A stretch of 64,000 nt of DNA from JBFLYC01 sp040756735. GTDB lineage: Bacteria > Bacillota > DSM-16504 > Desulfitibacterales > Desulfitibacteraceae. Location of the stretch: assembly GCA_040756735.1 (NCBI GenBank), contig JBFLYC010000002.1, positions 62,001-126,000 on the forward strand, written 5' to 3'. This document shows, in pieces, positions 43,734 through 52,853 of this stretch (positions are counted from its first letter, which is position 1; every line of letters begins with the position of its first letter). The notes under the pieces were generated by a model. That model searched no databases, was not told the origin of the DNA, and was given only the letters and a program-made list of their open reading frames with translations. The translations under genes and the position numbers were made by a program.

Positions 43734-45641
43734 ATGGGTATGCGCAGCTTGCTTTATATTGCATGGAATAGAAAACAGTATGTGGTTAATATTTCTCATG
43801 ACCCGGTTATGGACCTGGCATATCATGCAAAAGCTTGGGGATGTTGGCAGATGTGGATAATAAGTCCTTTACTGCTACTTGGACAAGCCATGGGCTTGCT
43901 GTGGTCGGTATCTTCTCCCCTGGAAAGAAAAGGCATGTTTTACAATCAAAAAAAAGCCCCATCTTCAGTTATCTCATGGGCAAGGTATTTAAAGGATAAA
44001 GCCAGTTCAGGCGCCTCCTGCAGCAGCGTGTTGAAGGCAAAATTTGCCCTGGTTCAATCAAAGCTTAAGAGTACGGGGCAGGACCCCCTGGATGAACCAC
44101 AGCTGGTTGTCTTTGTTGAAAAACATCTTAAAGATACATGTCTTGAAACAAAGCTTGAACAGGCCAAACAGCTTCTTCCTCTAGTGGAGGGAAGAATGTT
44201 CTGCATAGATGAATTAGAAAAGATTCTTTCAGGTGACCTCAATCTGAAGTTTCCTGTAGAGGACTTATTTCAACTCCTTTATCTCCAGAAAAAAGTAGAC
44301 ATTTACCCTGGAGTCGGCATCAATGACAAGGGGCGCCCCCAGTGTTTTAGGTGTGGGACAAATAATAAATTGAGGCAGTCATATTGCCTTGATTGTGGAT
44401 CTACTGAGTGTTATTATTGCGAGACATGTATTTCCATGGGTGAAGTCAGGGAGTGCAAGCCTTTATATGGTGTTCCTGCTCTTTTTAGTCCAAAATCCAG
44501 CGAGGTAAATGTTGAACTTGATTTTCAGCTTACCGAAGCTCAGAAAGACACGGCTCTCAAGGTCTGGCAGTTTACTAAAGCTTCAGGAATTAAGAAATGT
44601 CTGGTCTGGGCTGCATGTGGAGCCGGGAAGACAGAAATCGCCTTTCCTGCTATGGCCCAAGCCCTGTCTTTAGGGCATAAGGTTCTATTTGCAGTACCCC
44701 GGCGAGATACCCTTATAGATATTGAGCAAAGAATCAAGTCTTGTTTTTCAGGGGTTGAAATAGCTGCTCTTTATGGTGGAAGTGAAGAGAAGTATAAGAA
44801 GGCTGACCTGGCGCTTGCTACCACACATCAGGCGCTGAGATTCTACCAGGGATTCCACCTTGTGGTGTTGGATGAAGTTGATGCTTTTCCTTATTATGGG
44901 AGTTACATGCTGTATTATGGCTTAAACCGGGCAATCCATCCTGATGGCAAGATTGTTTACCTGACTGCTACTCCGCCGGATTCCTTGTTGAAAATTCCCA
45001 GGGAGGAATTAGAAAGGGTGACTATTCCGGTGAGATACCATGGCCATCCCTTGCCTGTGCCTGAAATAATTATAGAAAAGTCATTACAGCTTAAGGGGGA
45101 GAATTTGACTGTTCCAGACAGTCTGCTTCACCTTCTTCACAAGAGTGTGGAAGGTGATCTGGCACAAGTTTTAGTCTTTGTTCCTACCATTTTTTTAGCT
45201 GAGAAAACTGGAGAAGCGCTTAAAACAGCCTTTGAACTTCCGCCCTTTAACAATTTTGATGGTGGCTGGGTTGACTATACTCACTCCCAGGACCCTGAAA
45301 GGGACAAAAAACGGGAAAGATTCTTAAAAGGTGAGTTTCCTGTACTGGTCACTACAACCCTTTTGGAACGGGGCATCAATGTTCCCAAGGTCAATGTCCT
45401 GGTTCTTTTTGCGGAAAACAGGTATATTTTTGACACCCGCACTCTTGTCCAAATGGCAGGAAGAGTTGGGCGAATGGCAGAAAATCCCCATGGAAATGTG
45501 TGGTTTGTTGGTACTCACGCCACACCTGCCATGAAAGAAGCTATTAGCTGGATCAAGAATATGAATAAAGAGGCTGCTGAAAAGGGTTACTTAAATAGGC
45601 TGCCCGCAGCTGGGAGGATGAAATTAAAGAATGCCAAATAG
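43734..45641 (+). CDS. comFA: ComFA-like late competence DNA helicase
   Basis: 635-residue DEAD/DEAH-type helicase. A long N-terminal region, then a four-Cys zinc finger cluster (CFRCG...CLDCG...CYYCETC, about 200-232), Walker A AACGAGKTE (about 297-305), the DEVD box VVLDEVDAF (about 377-385), motif III YLTATPP (about 415-421) and the C-terminal RecA domain with TTTLLERGINVPKVNV and QMAGRVGR (motif VI). In competent bacteria ComFA helps pull single-stranded DNA into the cell. Overlaps comFC by 11 bases. GTG 43725 and ATG 43728 are alternative starts. Confidence 0.9.
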   Translation: MGMRSLLYIAWNRKQYVVNISHDPVMDLAYHAKAWGCWQMWIISPLLLLGQAMGLLWSVSSPLERKGMFYNQKKAPSSVISWARYLKDKASSGASCSSVLKAKFALVQSKLKSTGQDPLDEPQLVVFVEKHLKDTCLETKLEQAKQLLPLVEGRMFCIDELEKILSGDLNLKFPVEDLFQLLYLQKKVDIYPGVGINDKGRPQCFRCGTNNKLRQSYCLDCGSTECYYCETCISMGEVRECKPLYGVPALFSPKSSEVNVELDFQLTEAQKDTALKVWQFTKASGIKKCLVWAACGAGKTEIAFPAMAQALSLGHKVLFAVPRRDTLIDIEQRIKSCFSGVEIAALYGGSEEKYKKADLALATTHQALRFYQGFHLVVLDEVDAFPYYGSYMLYYGLNRAIHPDGKIVYLTATPPDSLLKIPREELERVTIPVRYHGHPLPVPEIIIEKSLQLKGENLTVPDSLLHLLHKSVEGDLAQVLVFVPTIFLAEKTGEALKTAFELPPFNNFDGGWVDYTHSQDPERDKKRERFLKGEFPVLVTTTLLERGINVPKVNVLVLFAENRYIFDTRTLVQMAGRVGRMAENPHGNVWFVGTHATPAMKEAISWIKNMNKEAAEKGYLNRLPAAGRMKLKNAK

Positions 45642-46374
45642 TCTAATGGAAGGAGCCAGGGAAATATTTTTTCCTCAAAGGGAGAAATGCTGTTTTTGTG
45701 ACCAGGGCTTGTCACTTTATGAGGACATGTGGTGTGCTAATTGTTTCAGTAAAATTCTATCCTGGAAGGAAAAATACCTCAGATGTCATCTATGCGGCAA
45801 ACTGGTAAAAAATGTAAATATATGTCGGGACTGTTCGGACAATAGGCCCCTTTTTGCTTTTTCCAGAGCAGTTGGAGGATATGAAGGATTATTACGCGAT
45901 CTTTTGCATAGATTTAAATACAAGGGAATGAGAAGCCTGGCTGTACCCCTTGGCAGACTAATGGCCCTAGAAGCCTTGAAACATAAGGAATATTTAGACA
46001 GTCAGGCCATAACATTTGTCCCTTTAAGTCCTATAAAGCTTAAAGAAAGGGGATTTAATCAGGCAGAGCTTTTGGCTTTGGAGGTGGGAAAGTGGCTGGG
46101 GATGCCTGTGGAAAACCTTTTAGAGAAGGATGTGGATACATCCCCAATGGCAAAGTTGAGCAGGCAGGAACGCTTAGCCAATTTAAAAGGAGTGTTCAAA
46201 GTGAACAAAAGGCTTGCAAATTACCGGGTTATGCTGGTGGATGATGTAATTACAACTGGGAGTACTGTCATAAGTTGTTGTGAGGCCCTGCTGCAGGCAG
46301 GAATTAGTGAAGTATTTGTATTAACCCTGGCAACAGGGATAGACATGGAGTATAAATATTCGTCAACCCAGTGA
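45631..46374 (+). CDS. comFC: ComFC-like phosphoribosyltransferase
   Basis: 247 residues: N-terminal zinc finger (CCFCD...CANC...CHLCG...CRDC, about 19-69), then a type I phosphoribosyltransferase fold with the PRPP loop VMLVDDVITTGSTV (about 199-212) and the ComF signature YKGMRSLAVPLG and SPIKLKERGFNQAELLA. ComFC partners ComFA in natural transformation. Its start lies inside the end of comFA, which implies coupled translation. Confidence 0.9.
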   Translation: MPNSLMEGAREIFFPQREKCCFCDQGLSLYEDMWCANCFSKILSWKEKYLRCHLCGKLVKNVNICRDCSDNRPLFAFSRAVGGYEGLLRDLLHRFKYKGMRSLAVPLGRLMALEALKHKEYLDSQAITFVPLSPIKLKERGFNQAELLALEVGKWLGMPVENLLEKDVDTSPMAKLSRQERLANLKGVFKVNKRLANYRVMLVDDVITTGSTVISCCEALLQAGISEVFVLTLATGIDMEYKYSSTQ

Positions 46375-46430
46375 TTTTCTGCTTATTTTGTTATTTTTTT
46401 ATCCCCAATTTAAACTCCTTGCCAGGCGGT

Positions 46431-46460
46431 TTATCAACAACTTTATACACATTATCCACA
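46431..46460 (+). promoter_or_regulatory. Cluster of three DnaA-box-like 9-mers
   Basis: In the same orientation within 30 bases: TTATCAACA (46431-46439, one mismatch), TTATACACA (46443-46451, one mismatch) and TTATCCACA (46452-46460, perfect). An AT-rich stretch follows to about 46645. No dnaA or replication gene is nearby, so I read it as a DnaA titration or regulatory cluster rather than the origin. The rest of the comFC-hpf gap (46375-46722) contains no gene; TATAAT at 46638-46643 may be the -10 of hpf. Confidence 0.55.
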
Positions 46461-46722
46461 GGGACATTGGTCCTAGTTGGACTTAATCCATACAATTTCG
46501 ACATAAATGTTAAGGATGTATGAAAAACCTATGGTTTATGCAAAATTCATAAATGATAAGAGGGGCAATAAAATATACAATTATTATGTATAATTATACT
46601 AAGTTGACTGTTGCATATTTTTCCTTTTTTATGGTAATATAATCTTAAAAGAAGGATTTTCCTTCAAGAAAATTGAATATTTTAGTTATACAATTAGGAT
46701 GAAACAGGAAGGAGCGGATGTC

Positions 46723-47247
46723 ATGAATATTAATGTTAGGGGCAAGAATCTGCAGGTAACGCCGGCTTTGAGAGATTACGTGGAAAAACGTATCGGTAAG
46801 CTAGGGCGTTTTTTTGACACCAATGAAGAAGCCCAAGTAACACTATCCGTTGCAAGAGATAGGCACAGGGTTGAAGTTACCATACCGCTCAACGGTTATC
46901 TTCTCAGGGGCGAAGAGGAAACTGGGGATATGTATGCTTCCATTGACCTGGTTATTGATAAGCTGGAGAAGCAGGTTGAAAAGTACAAGACACGCCTGGC
47001 TCGTAAGTTAAGGGATGTTACCATAAAGGATTTTGCACGTTCTGGTGAAGTTAATGAAGATGAGGAGCCCAGGGTTGTCCGGACTAAAAAATTTGCCTTT
47101 AAACCAATGCCGGTAGAAGAAGCTGTTATGCAGATGAATTTGATTGGCCACAATTTCTTTGTGTTTTCCAATGCGGAAACCGAAGAGGTTAATGTGGTTT
47201 ATAAGCGTAAGGATGGCCATTACGGATTGATAGAGCCTGAGTTTTAA
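46723..47247 (+). CDS. hpf: Ribosome hibernation promoting factor, long form
   Basis: 174 residues: N-terminal HPF/RaiA domain (about 1-100; MNINVRGKNLQVTPALRDYV, YASIDLVIDKLEKQVEKYKTR) and the C-terminal dimerisation domain (about 118-174; FAFKPMPVEEAVMQMNLIGH and VYKRKDGHYGLIEPE). The long form drives 100S ribosome dimers in stationary phase. ATG 46723 with AGGAAGGAG upstream is preferred to the in-frame ATG 46699. The gene lies just before secA, as in many Firmicutes. A triple DnaA-box-like cluster lies about 260 bases upstream. Confidence 0.93.
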   Translation: MNINVRGKNLQVTPALRDYVEKRIGKLGRFFDTNEEAQVTLSVARDRHRVEVTIPLNGYLLRGEEETGDMYASIDLVIDKLEKQVEKYKTRLARKLRDVTIKDFARSGEVNEDEEPRVVRTKKFAFKPMPVEEAVMQMNLIGHNFFVFSNAETEEVNVVYKRKDGHYGLIEPEF

Positions 47248-47270
47248 AAAGGAGGTTGCCCTACTTAACA

Positions 47271-47340
47271 GAAGTCACCAAGTCGAAAGTCAGTAGTCAG
47301 CAGTCAGTAGTTGGTAGTTGGTAGTTGGTATTCGGAAGTT
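47271..47340 (+). repeat. AGTCAGTAG / GTAGTTGGTAGTTGG low-complexity repeats
   Basis: Imperfect AGTCAGYAGTCAG units followed by three TTGGTAG units. Related to the TTCTGACTTCTG repeats at 27383 and 58080. Confidence 0.6.
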
Positions 47341-47363
47341 GGGGATAAGATTTGACTTATAAG

Positions 47364-47390
47364 CGAGAGGGGATCACCCCCTCTCGAATC
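47364..47390 (+). terminator. Hairpin terminator after hpf
   Basis: CGAGAGGGG (47364-47372) / CCCCTCTCG (47378-47386) with a five-base loop; the following AATCATTT is only weakly T-rich. Confidence 0.6.
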
Positions 47391-47485
47391 ATTTGAGGAT
47401 ACATATTCGACATTTTGCAATTACTTGAAGTTGTGGGGCTGGGGTGATAAAATTAAATGATGAACATTTTGCATGGGAGTGCATT

Positions 47486-49978
47486 ATGATGCTTAAATTT
47501 TTAAAAGAACTAATGGACGATAACAGCAGGGCAATAAAAAAGATGCAAAAAACTGTTAACAGCATAAATGAACTGGAAATGACTATGAAGTCTTTAAGTG
47601 ATGCTGAGCTGCAGGGAAAAACAAGCGAATTTAAATTGAGGCTGGAAAAGGGAGAAGCCCTCGCATCCATTCTTCCTGAAGCTTTTGCAGTTGTCAGGGA
47701 AGCATCTCAAAGGGTGTTAGGCATGAGGCATTTTGACGTGCAGTTGATGGGCGGAATTGTCTTGCACCAGGGTAATATTGCAGAAATGAAAACCGGTGAG
47801 GGCAAAACACTGGTCGCGACTTTGCCTGCTTATCTAAACAGTCTTACAGGTAAGGGAGTTCACATTGTTACGGTCAACGACTATCTGGCCAGACGTGACA
47901 GCGAATGGATGGGCGCCATCTATAATTTTTTGGGTATAGACGTGGGACTTATTGTACATGGTTTAGATGCGGCGCAGCGCAGGGCTGCTTACAACGCTTC
48001 CATTACCTACGGTACTAACAATGAATTTGGTTTTGATTATTTAAGGGATAATATGGCTATTCATGTAGACCAGCTGGTGCAAAGGAGCCTTCATTATGCC
48101 ATTATCGATGAGGTTGACAGCATTCTTATTGATGAAGCCAGAACTCCCTTAATAATATCCGGACAAGCAGACAAACCGACACAATTGTATTATACCATTG
48201 CGAGGATTATACCTAGATTGAAAAAGGATGTGGATTTCACTGTCGATGAAAAGTCCCGGGTGACAGTCTTGACTGATGAGGGTATTGACCGGGTTGAAAA
48301 AATGCTTAATGTGGAGAATTTAACCGACAATATGGAGCTGAGCCACCATGTTAACATGGGGTTAAAGGCTCATACCTTAATGAAGAGGGATAGAGATTAT
48401 GTTGTCAAAGATGGTCAGGTTATCATCGTGGATGAATTTACCGGCAGGTTGATGTTCGGCAGGAGATACAGCGAGGGTTTGCACCAGGCAATTGAGGCCA
48501 AGGAAGGCGTAAAAATTGAAAATGAATCCCAGACTTTGGCCACCATTACCTTTCAGAACTTTTTCAGGATGTATGAAAAACTTGCTGGAATGACCGGTAC
48601 TGCTGCAACTGAAGAGGCTGAATTTGTGAAGATTTACAACCTTAATGTCCTGCAAATCCCCACTCACAAGCCAATGATTCGCCAGGATTATCCGGACAAG
48701 ATCTACCGCACGGAAATGGGTAAACTCCAGGCCATTGTGGATGAAATAGCCGAGAGAAACAGCAAGGGGCAGCCTGTCCTGGTGGGTACCATTTCCATTG
48801 AAAAGTCAGAGCTCATCAGCAGTATGTTATCCAAGAGAGGCATTAAGCACGAGGTATTAAACGCCAAGCACCATGAAAGAGAAGCTGAAATTGTGGCAAA
48901 GGCTGGACAGATGGGGGCAGTAACCATTGCCACCAATATGGCAGGACGAGGTACTGATATTGTCTTGGGGCAAGGAGTTAAAGAACTGGGCGGGCTCCAT
49001 ATAATCGGTACTGAAAGACATGAGAGCCGGCGTATAGACAACCAGCTCAGGGGCAGGTCAGGTCGTCAAGGGGACCCGGGCTCGAGTCGTTTTTATGTAT
49101 CCATGGAAGATGACCTGATGCGGCTTTTCGGATCGGAAAGCATTGGCGGCATAATGGATAAACTGGGAATGGATGACAGCATGCCCATAGACCATCCTCT
49201 GATCAGCCGGTCCATTGAAAATGCTCAAAAAAGGGTGGAAAACCGAAACTTTGACATCCGCAAGCATGTATTGGAATATGATGATGTTCTAAACCACCAG
49301 AGAGAGGTTATTTATGCTGAGAGATTAAAAGCCCTCCAGGGTGAGAATGTCCATGACACAATTTTGGATATGATAGAAAAGGTTGTGGATAATACTATAG
49401 AAATGTATGCTGCCGGCAGCCAGTATCCGGAGGAGTGGGACCTGAACAGCCTTTTGGATTATGCCGGACCGCTGTTCCTGCTCGGCCGTAAACTGACTCC
49501 TGAAGACCTGGCCAGGCTTGAGAAGGAAGAGGTCAGGGAATTGTTCAAGGAAATAGCCCTTGATAATTATCGCAAACGTGAGGAAGAGCTTGGCGAGGAG
49601 TTGTTCAGGGAACTCGAAAGGTATGTGCTGCTCAGGGTGGTTGACCAGAAATGGATGGATCACCTGGATTCCATGGACCAGCTGCGGCAGGGTATTGGAC
49701 TGAGGGCTTATGGGCAGCAGGATCCTCTAATTGCTTACCGCAAGGAAGGGCACATGATGTTTAACCAGATGATCGAAAACATTCAAGAAGATGTGGTGCG
49801 CTACATCTATAAGGTTAACGTTGTCAGGCAGCAGTCCGGTGAGCAAAGGCAGGTTTATGAAAATCGGTATGCTCAGGGAGAAGAAGCAAAAAAGCCGGTG
49901 AGAGTGGAACAAAAAATCGGCAGAAATGACCCGTGTCCCTGCGGGAGTGGTAAAAAGTATAAGAAGTGTTGTGGGTAA
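47486..49978 (+). CDS. secA: Preprotein translocase ATPase SecA
   Basis: 830 residues, normal for the family. Motifs: Walker A MKTGEGKTL (about 100-108), DEVD IIDEVDSILIDEART (about 205-219), TATNMAGRGTDIVLG, RGRSGRQGDPG (helicase motif VI), and the C-terminal zinc-binding CPCGSGKKYKKCC, which also contacts SecB or lipids. Drives Sec-dependent export, needed for the many secreted proteins here. The open frame continues upstream to 47444, but ATG 47486 with GGGAG upstream gives the usual SecA N-terminus (MMLKFLKELMDDN). Followed at once by the repeat array. Confidence 0.96.
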   Translation: MMLKFLKELMDDNSRAIKKMQKTVNSINELEMTMKSLSDAELQGKTSEFKLRLEKGEALASILPEAFAVVREASQRVLGMRHFDVQLMGGIVLHQGNIAEMKTGEGKTLVATLPAYLNSLTGKGVHIVTVNDYLARRDSEWMGAIYNFLGIDVGLIVHGLDAAQRRAAYNASITYGTNNEFGFDYLRDNMAIHVDQLVQRSLHYAIIDEVDSILIDEARTPLIISGQADKPTQLYYTIARIIPRLKKDVDFTVDEKSRVTVLTDEGIDRVEKMLNVENLTDNMELSHHVNMGLKAHTLMKRDRDYVVKDGQVIIVDEFTGRLMFGRRYSEGLHQAIEAKEGVKIENESQTLATITFQNFFRMYEKLAGMTGTAATEEAEFVKIYNLNVLQIPTHKPMIRQDYPDKIYRTEMGKLQAIVDEIAERNSKGQPVLVGTISIEKSELISSMLSKRGIKHEVLNAKHHEREAEIVAKAGQMGAVTIATNMAGRGTDIVLGQGVKELGGLHIIGTERHESRRIDNQLRGRSGRQGDPGSSRFYVSMEDDLMRLFGSESIGGIMDKLGMDDSMPIDHPLISRSIENAQKRVENRNFDIRKHVLEYDDVLNHQREVIYAERLKALQGENVHDTILDMIEKVVDNTIEMYAAGSQYPEEWDLNSLLDYAGPLFLLGRKLTPEDLARLEKEEVRELFKEIALDNYRKREEELGEELFRELERYVLLRVVDQKWMDHLDSMDQLRQGIGLRAYGQQDPLIAYRKEGHMMFNQMIENIQEDVVRYIYKVNVVRQQSGEQRQVYENRYAQGEEAKKPVRVEQKIGRNDPCPCGSGKKYKKCCG

Positions 49979-49980
49979 TA

Positions 49981-50625
49981 AGGTCAGGGGACACACCTCC
50001 CTTGCCGTGTAAACACTTGGTTTGGAGGAATGTCCCCAACGTAGGTCAGGGGACACACCTCCCTTGCCGTGTAAACACTTGGTTTGGAGGAATGTCCCCA
50101 ACGTAGGTCAGGGGACACACCTCCCTTGCCGTGTAAACACTTGGTTTGGAGGAATGTCCCCAACGTAGGTCAGGGGACACACCTCCCTTGCCGCGTAAAC
50201 GCTTGGATCCAAGGTAAGGGGACACACCTCCTTCGGAGGAATGTCCCCAATGTATGAATGTCCCCAACGTAGGTCAGGGGACACACCTCCCTTGCCGCGT
50301 AAACGCTTGGATCCAAGGTAAGGGGACACACCTCCTTCGGAGGAATGTCCCCAATGTATGAATGTCCCCAACGTTGAATGCCNNNNNNNNNNNNNNNNNN
50401 NNNNNNNNNNNNNNNNNNNNNNNNNNNNNNNNNNNNNNNNNNNNNNNNNNNNNNNNNNNNNNNNNNNNNNNNNNNNNNNNNNGAATGTCCCCAACGTAGG
50501 TCAGGGGACACACCTCCCTTGCCGCGTAAACGCTTGGATCCAAGGTAAGGGGACACACCTCCTTCGGAGGAATGTCCCCAATGTATGAATGTCCCCAACG
50601 TTGAATGCCCCCAACGTATCCAATA
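49981..50625 (+). repeat. Tandem array of 62- and 106-base repeats with GGGGACA/TGTCCCC arms
   Basis: Three near-identical 62-base units (49981-50166): AGGTCAGGGGACACACCTCC, TTGCCGTGTAAACACTTGG and GGAGGAATGTCCCCAACGT. These are followed by longer 106-base units that add a second GGGGACACACC...GGAATGTCCCC hairpin; two precede the assembly gap and at least one follows it. The arms GGGGACA/TGTCCCC are complementary, so each unit can fold. Related units occur at 33894, 36528, 37228, 41374 and 58055. It separates secA from prfB; no gene inside. Confidence 0.9.
50383..50482. other. Assembly gap (100 N)
   Basis: Exactly 100 N inside the tandem repeat. The placeholder length means the true number of repeat units is unknown. 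Confidence 0.97.
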
Positions 50626-50640
50626 TAGGAGGGTGAGAAT

Positions 50641-51757
50641 ATGTCTGTTGAAATTAGAACAAGAATCAATAGCGCAGTTAAATCTCTTGAAGAATTGAGG
50701 GTTTCTCTTTGACTTAAAGTCGAAGGAAGAAAAAATTGCTGCCTTGGAAAAGGAAATCAATGAAGAAAACTTTTGGAATGACCAGCAAAAGGCGCAAGAG
50801 GTAATGAAGCAGCTTAATGTCCAAAAAAGCAAGCTGCAGCAGTATAAGGATATGCAGGACAAACTGGAAGAAATTCAGGTGCTGCAGCAGTTGATGGAAG
50901 AAGAAGGGGAAGACGATGAAGAAGGCCTGCAGCTTGAAATTGCAGAAGCCTTGCGAGTTTTAGAGGACAGCCTGGCTGAAATGCAAATGGAGGTTATGCT
51001 AAGCGGGCCCTATGATAGAAATAATGCTATTGTTGCTTTACACCCTGGAGCCGGCGGTACTGAGTCCCAGGATTGGGCAGAAATGCTCTTTAGAATGTAC
51101 AGCAGGTGGGTGGAAAAAAAGGGGTTTGCCATGGAGGTCCTGGACTATTTAATTGGTGAAGAAGCTGGTCTAAAAAGCGTTACCTTTAGTGTAGCAGGTG
51201 AAAACGCATATGGCTATTTGAAGTCTGAAAAGGGTGTTCACCGTTTGGTCAGGATATCGCCTTTTGATGCTTCAGGCAGGAGGCATACTTCCTTTGCATC
51301 TGTTGATGTTATTCCAGAGGTGTCCGGGGATGATGAAATAGAGATTGATGCAGCAGACCTTAAGGTTGATACCTACCGCGCAGGGGGTGCAGGAGGGCAG
51401 CATGTCAACAAGACCGATTCTGCGGTACGCATTACACACCTGCCTACAGGAATAATAGTACAGTGTCAAAACGAACGATCCCAACATGCCAATAAGCTGG
51501 CAGCCATGAAAATTCTTAGGGCCAGGCTTTTTGAAAGGCAGCAAAAACAAAGGGAAGAGGAACTAAACAAATTAAGAGGGGACCAACAAGAAATAGGCTG
51601 GGGGAGTCAAATACGCTCTTATGTATTTCATCCCTATAGTCTGGTAAAAGACCATAGGACAAATGTGGAAGTGGGGAATGTGGAGCGGGTTATGAATGGA
51701 GATATTGACATGTTCATATCTGCATTTTTACAAAGCCAGGCTGCAAAAAAAGAATAA
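50641..51757 (+). CDS. prfB: Peptide chain release factor 2 with programmed +1 frameshift
   Basis: Recognises UGA and UAA. Translation starts at ATG 50641 (AGGAGGGTGAG upstream), reads 23 codons to CTT TGA (TGA at 50710-50712), then must slip +1 to continue as GAC TTA AAG; the shifted frame runs to 51757, total about 371 residues. Domain landmarks after the shift: the RF2 specificity tripeptide in ISPFDASGRRHTSFA and the catalytic GGQ in AGGAGGQHVNKTDSAV. Low RF2 activity slows termination at TGA and raises frameshifting, the classical autoregulation. Without the shift only a 23-residue peptide is made. Confidence 0.95.
50698..50713 (+). promoter_or_regulatory. prfB +1 recoding site
   Basis: AGGGTTTCTCTTTGAC: a Shine-Dalgarno-like AGGG just upstream of the slippery CTT-TGA-C, the arrangement conserved in prfB genes. 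Confidence 0.93.
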
Positions 51758-51805
51758 TGGGAGAGTTTTGGGGTCTGCTGCTGGACCCCTGGGGGGATTT
51801 ATTTG

Positions 51806-52507
51806 ATGAAAACGCTAATGTACTTTTTAGCGGTGGTGGTACTGGCTGTAATGATCATAATACAGGTTATGCTGCCTCAAACTATCAGTACTGCAATGGA
51901 GCAAGCTTTAGAGGAGCACTGGGAACTGCAAAATGTTAAGGTTGATATTAAAGCTTTTCCAGCGGTTAAAATATTATGGGGAAGAGTGGACAGGGCAGAA
52001 GTCTATGTTCCGGCTTTTAATCTTGGCATCATGCCTGTTAACCACTTGAAAATCAGTTTGCAGAATATAAAAATTGATATAATTAAGGCTGTTAACAAAG
52101 AATTCAGTTATATTGCAGAGCAGCCGGGGAGAATAGAGTTTTTTGTCACCCAGGAGGGTTTAAATGAATATCTTAAACAAAACCCCATCACCGGTATAAG
52201 TGATGTGTCCATTGAACTAAAAGATTCTCAATCAATCGTAAAATGCCAGATTATGCTGTTGGGTCGAAACATAAACTTGAGCTTGCTGGGGCGTTTCTCA
52301 CTGGGGAAGGATAGTCTGGTTTTTGTCCCAGAAGACCTGGTGGTGCAGGATCATTCTCTGGGAGATGTATTTAAGGATAGGGTTAAAACCGGGGTAAACC
52401 TGGAAGTGAACCTCATAAATTTACCATTTGATACAAGACTTACTGGACTGGAAGCAGGAGATGGTTACTTAAAGTTTACCGGTGAAATAGGGGGGCTGAA
52501 AATATAA
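51806..52507 (+). CDS. DUF2993-family (LmeA-like) secreted protein
   Basis: 233 residues: an N-terminal signal or anchor (about 4-22; LMYFLAVVVLAVMIIIQVML) and a beta-rich body with VEVNLINLPF-like strands (KTGVNLEVNLINLPFD, about 195-210). The pattern fits DUF2993, whose mycobacterial member LmeA acts on lipoglycans; the role in Firmicutes is unknown. ATG 51806 with GGGGGGA upstream is preferred to the in-frame TTG 51803. Lies 48 bases after prfB and 13 before the phasin-like gene, so probably one operon. Confidence 0.72.
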   Translation: MKTLMYFLAVVVLAVMIIIQVMLPQTISTAMEQALEEHWELQNVKVDIKAFPAVKILWGRVDRAEVYVPAFNLGIMPVNHLKISLQNIKIDIIKAVNKEFSYIAEQPGRIEFFVTQEGLNEYLKQNPITGISDVSIELKDSQSIVKCQIMLLGRNINLSLLGRFSLGKDSLVFVPEDLVVQDHSLGDVFKDRVKTGVNLEVNLINLPFDTRLTGLEAGDGYLKFTGEIGGLKI

Positions 52508-52520
52508 GGAGGTTTTAAAC

Positions 52521-52844
52521 ATGGATTTTGCCAAAAAGTTTTTCCTTGCTGGTTTGGGCGCAGTTGGCCTGGTGCGAGAAAAGGCTGAACAGCTTGTCAA
52601 TGAAATGATAGAAAAAGGGGAGATAGGACAGGGTGAAGCCAGGGAACTGGTAGAAGAACTGGTTAAAAAGGGTGAAAAGCAAAAAGTAGAAATACAAAAG
52701 TTTATTAACCAGGAAGTTGAACATCTGGTAAGGGAAATTCCCCTTGTTCGCAAGAAAGATCTGGAAATGGTCACTGAAGAGCTAGAGGCGGTTAAAGCCA
52801 AGCTTGCAGATTTGGAGGAAAGGCTAGCAAAAGAAAGGGAATAA
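52521..52844 (+). CDS. Phasin-like coiled-coil protein
   Basis: 107 residues: an amphipathic N-terminus (FAKKFFLAGLGAVGLVREKA) followed by a long heptad-like helix rich in Glu and Lys to the C-terminus. This matches the PhaF/PhaI-like (poly-hydroxyalkanoate granule-associated) protein family seen beside UbiB kinase genes. Actual function here unknown. AAGGAGGT precedes ATG 52521. Starts 13 bases after the DUF2993 gene and ends 9 bases before the kinase gene, so these are co-transcribed. Confidence 0.75.
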   Translation: MDFAKKFFLAGLGAVGLVREKAEQLVNEMIEKGEIGQGEARELVEELVKKGEKQKVEIQKFINQEVEHLVREIPLVRKKDLEMVTEELEAVKAKLADLEERLAKERE

Positions 52845-52853
52845 TGAGTTCGC

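Noticed and set aside
46604..46643. TTGACT paired with TATAAT as the hpf promoter
   Set aside because: The spacer is 28 bases, far from 17; only the TATAAT is kept as a possible -10.
46431..46645. Replication origin
   Set aside because: The DnaA-box cluster has an AT-rich flank, but dnaA, dnaN, gyrase or other origin genes are absent; kept only as a DnaA-box cluster.
50641..50712. prfB as a pseudogene because of the early TGA
   Set aside because: The CTT-TGA-C site with upstream AGGG is the conserved programmed frameshift of release factor 2.
50046..50862. Several minus-strand frames spanning the 49981-50625 repeats and the N gap
   Set aside because: They encode repeat translations and read through N bases; artefacts.
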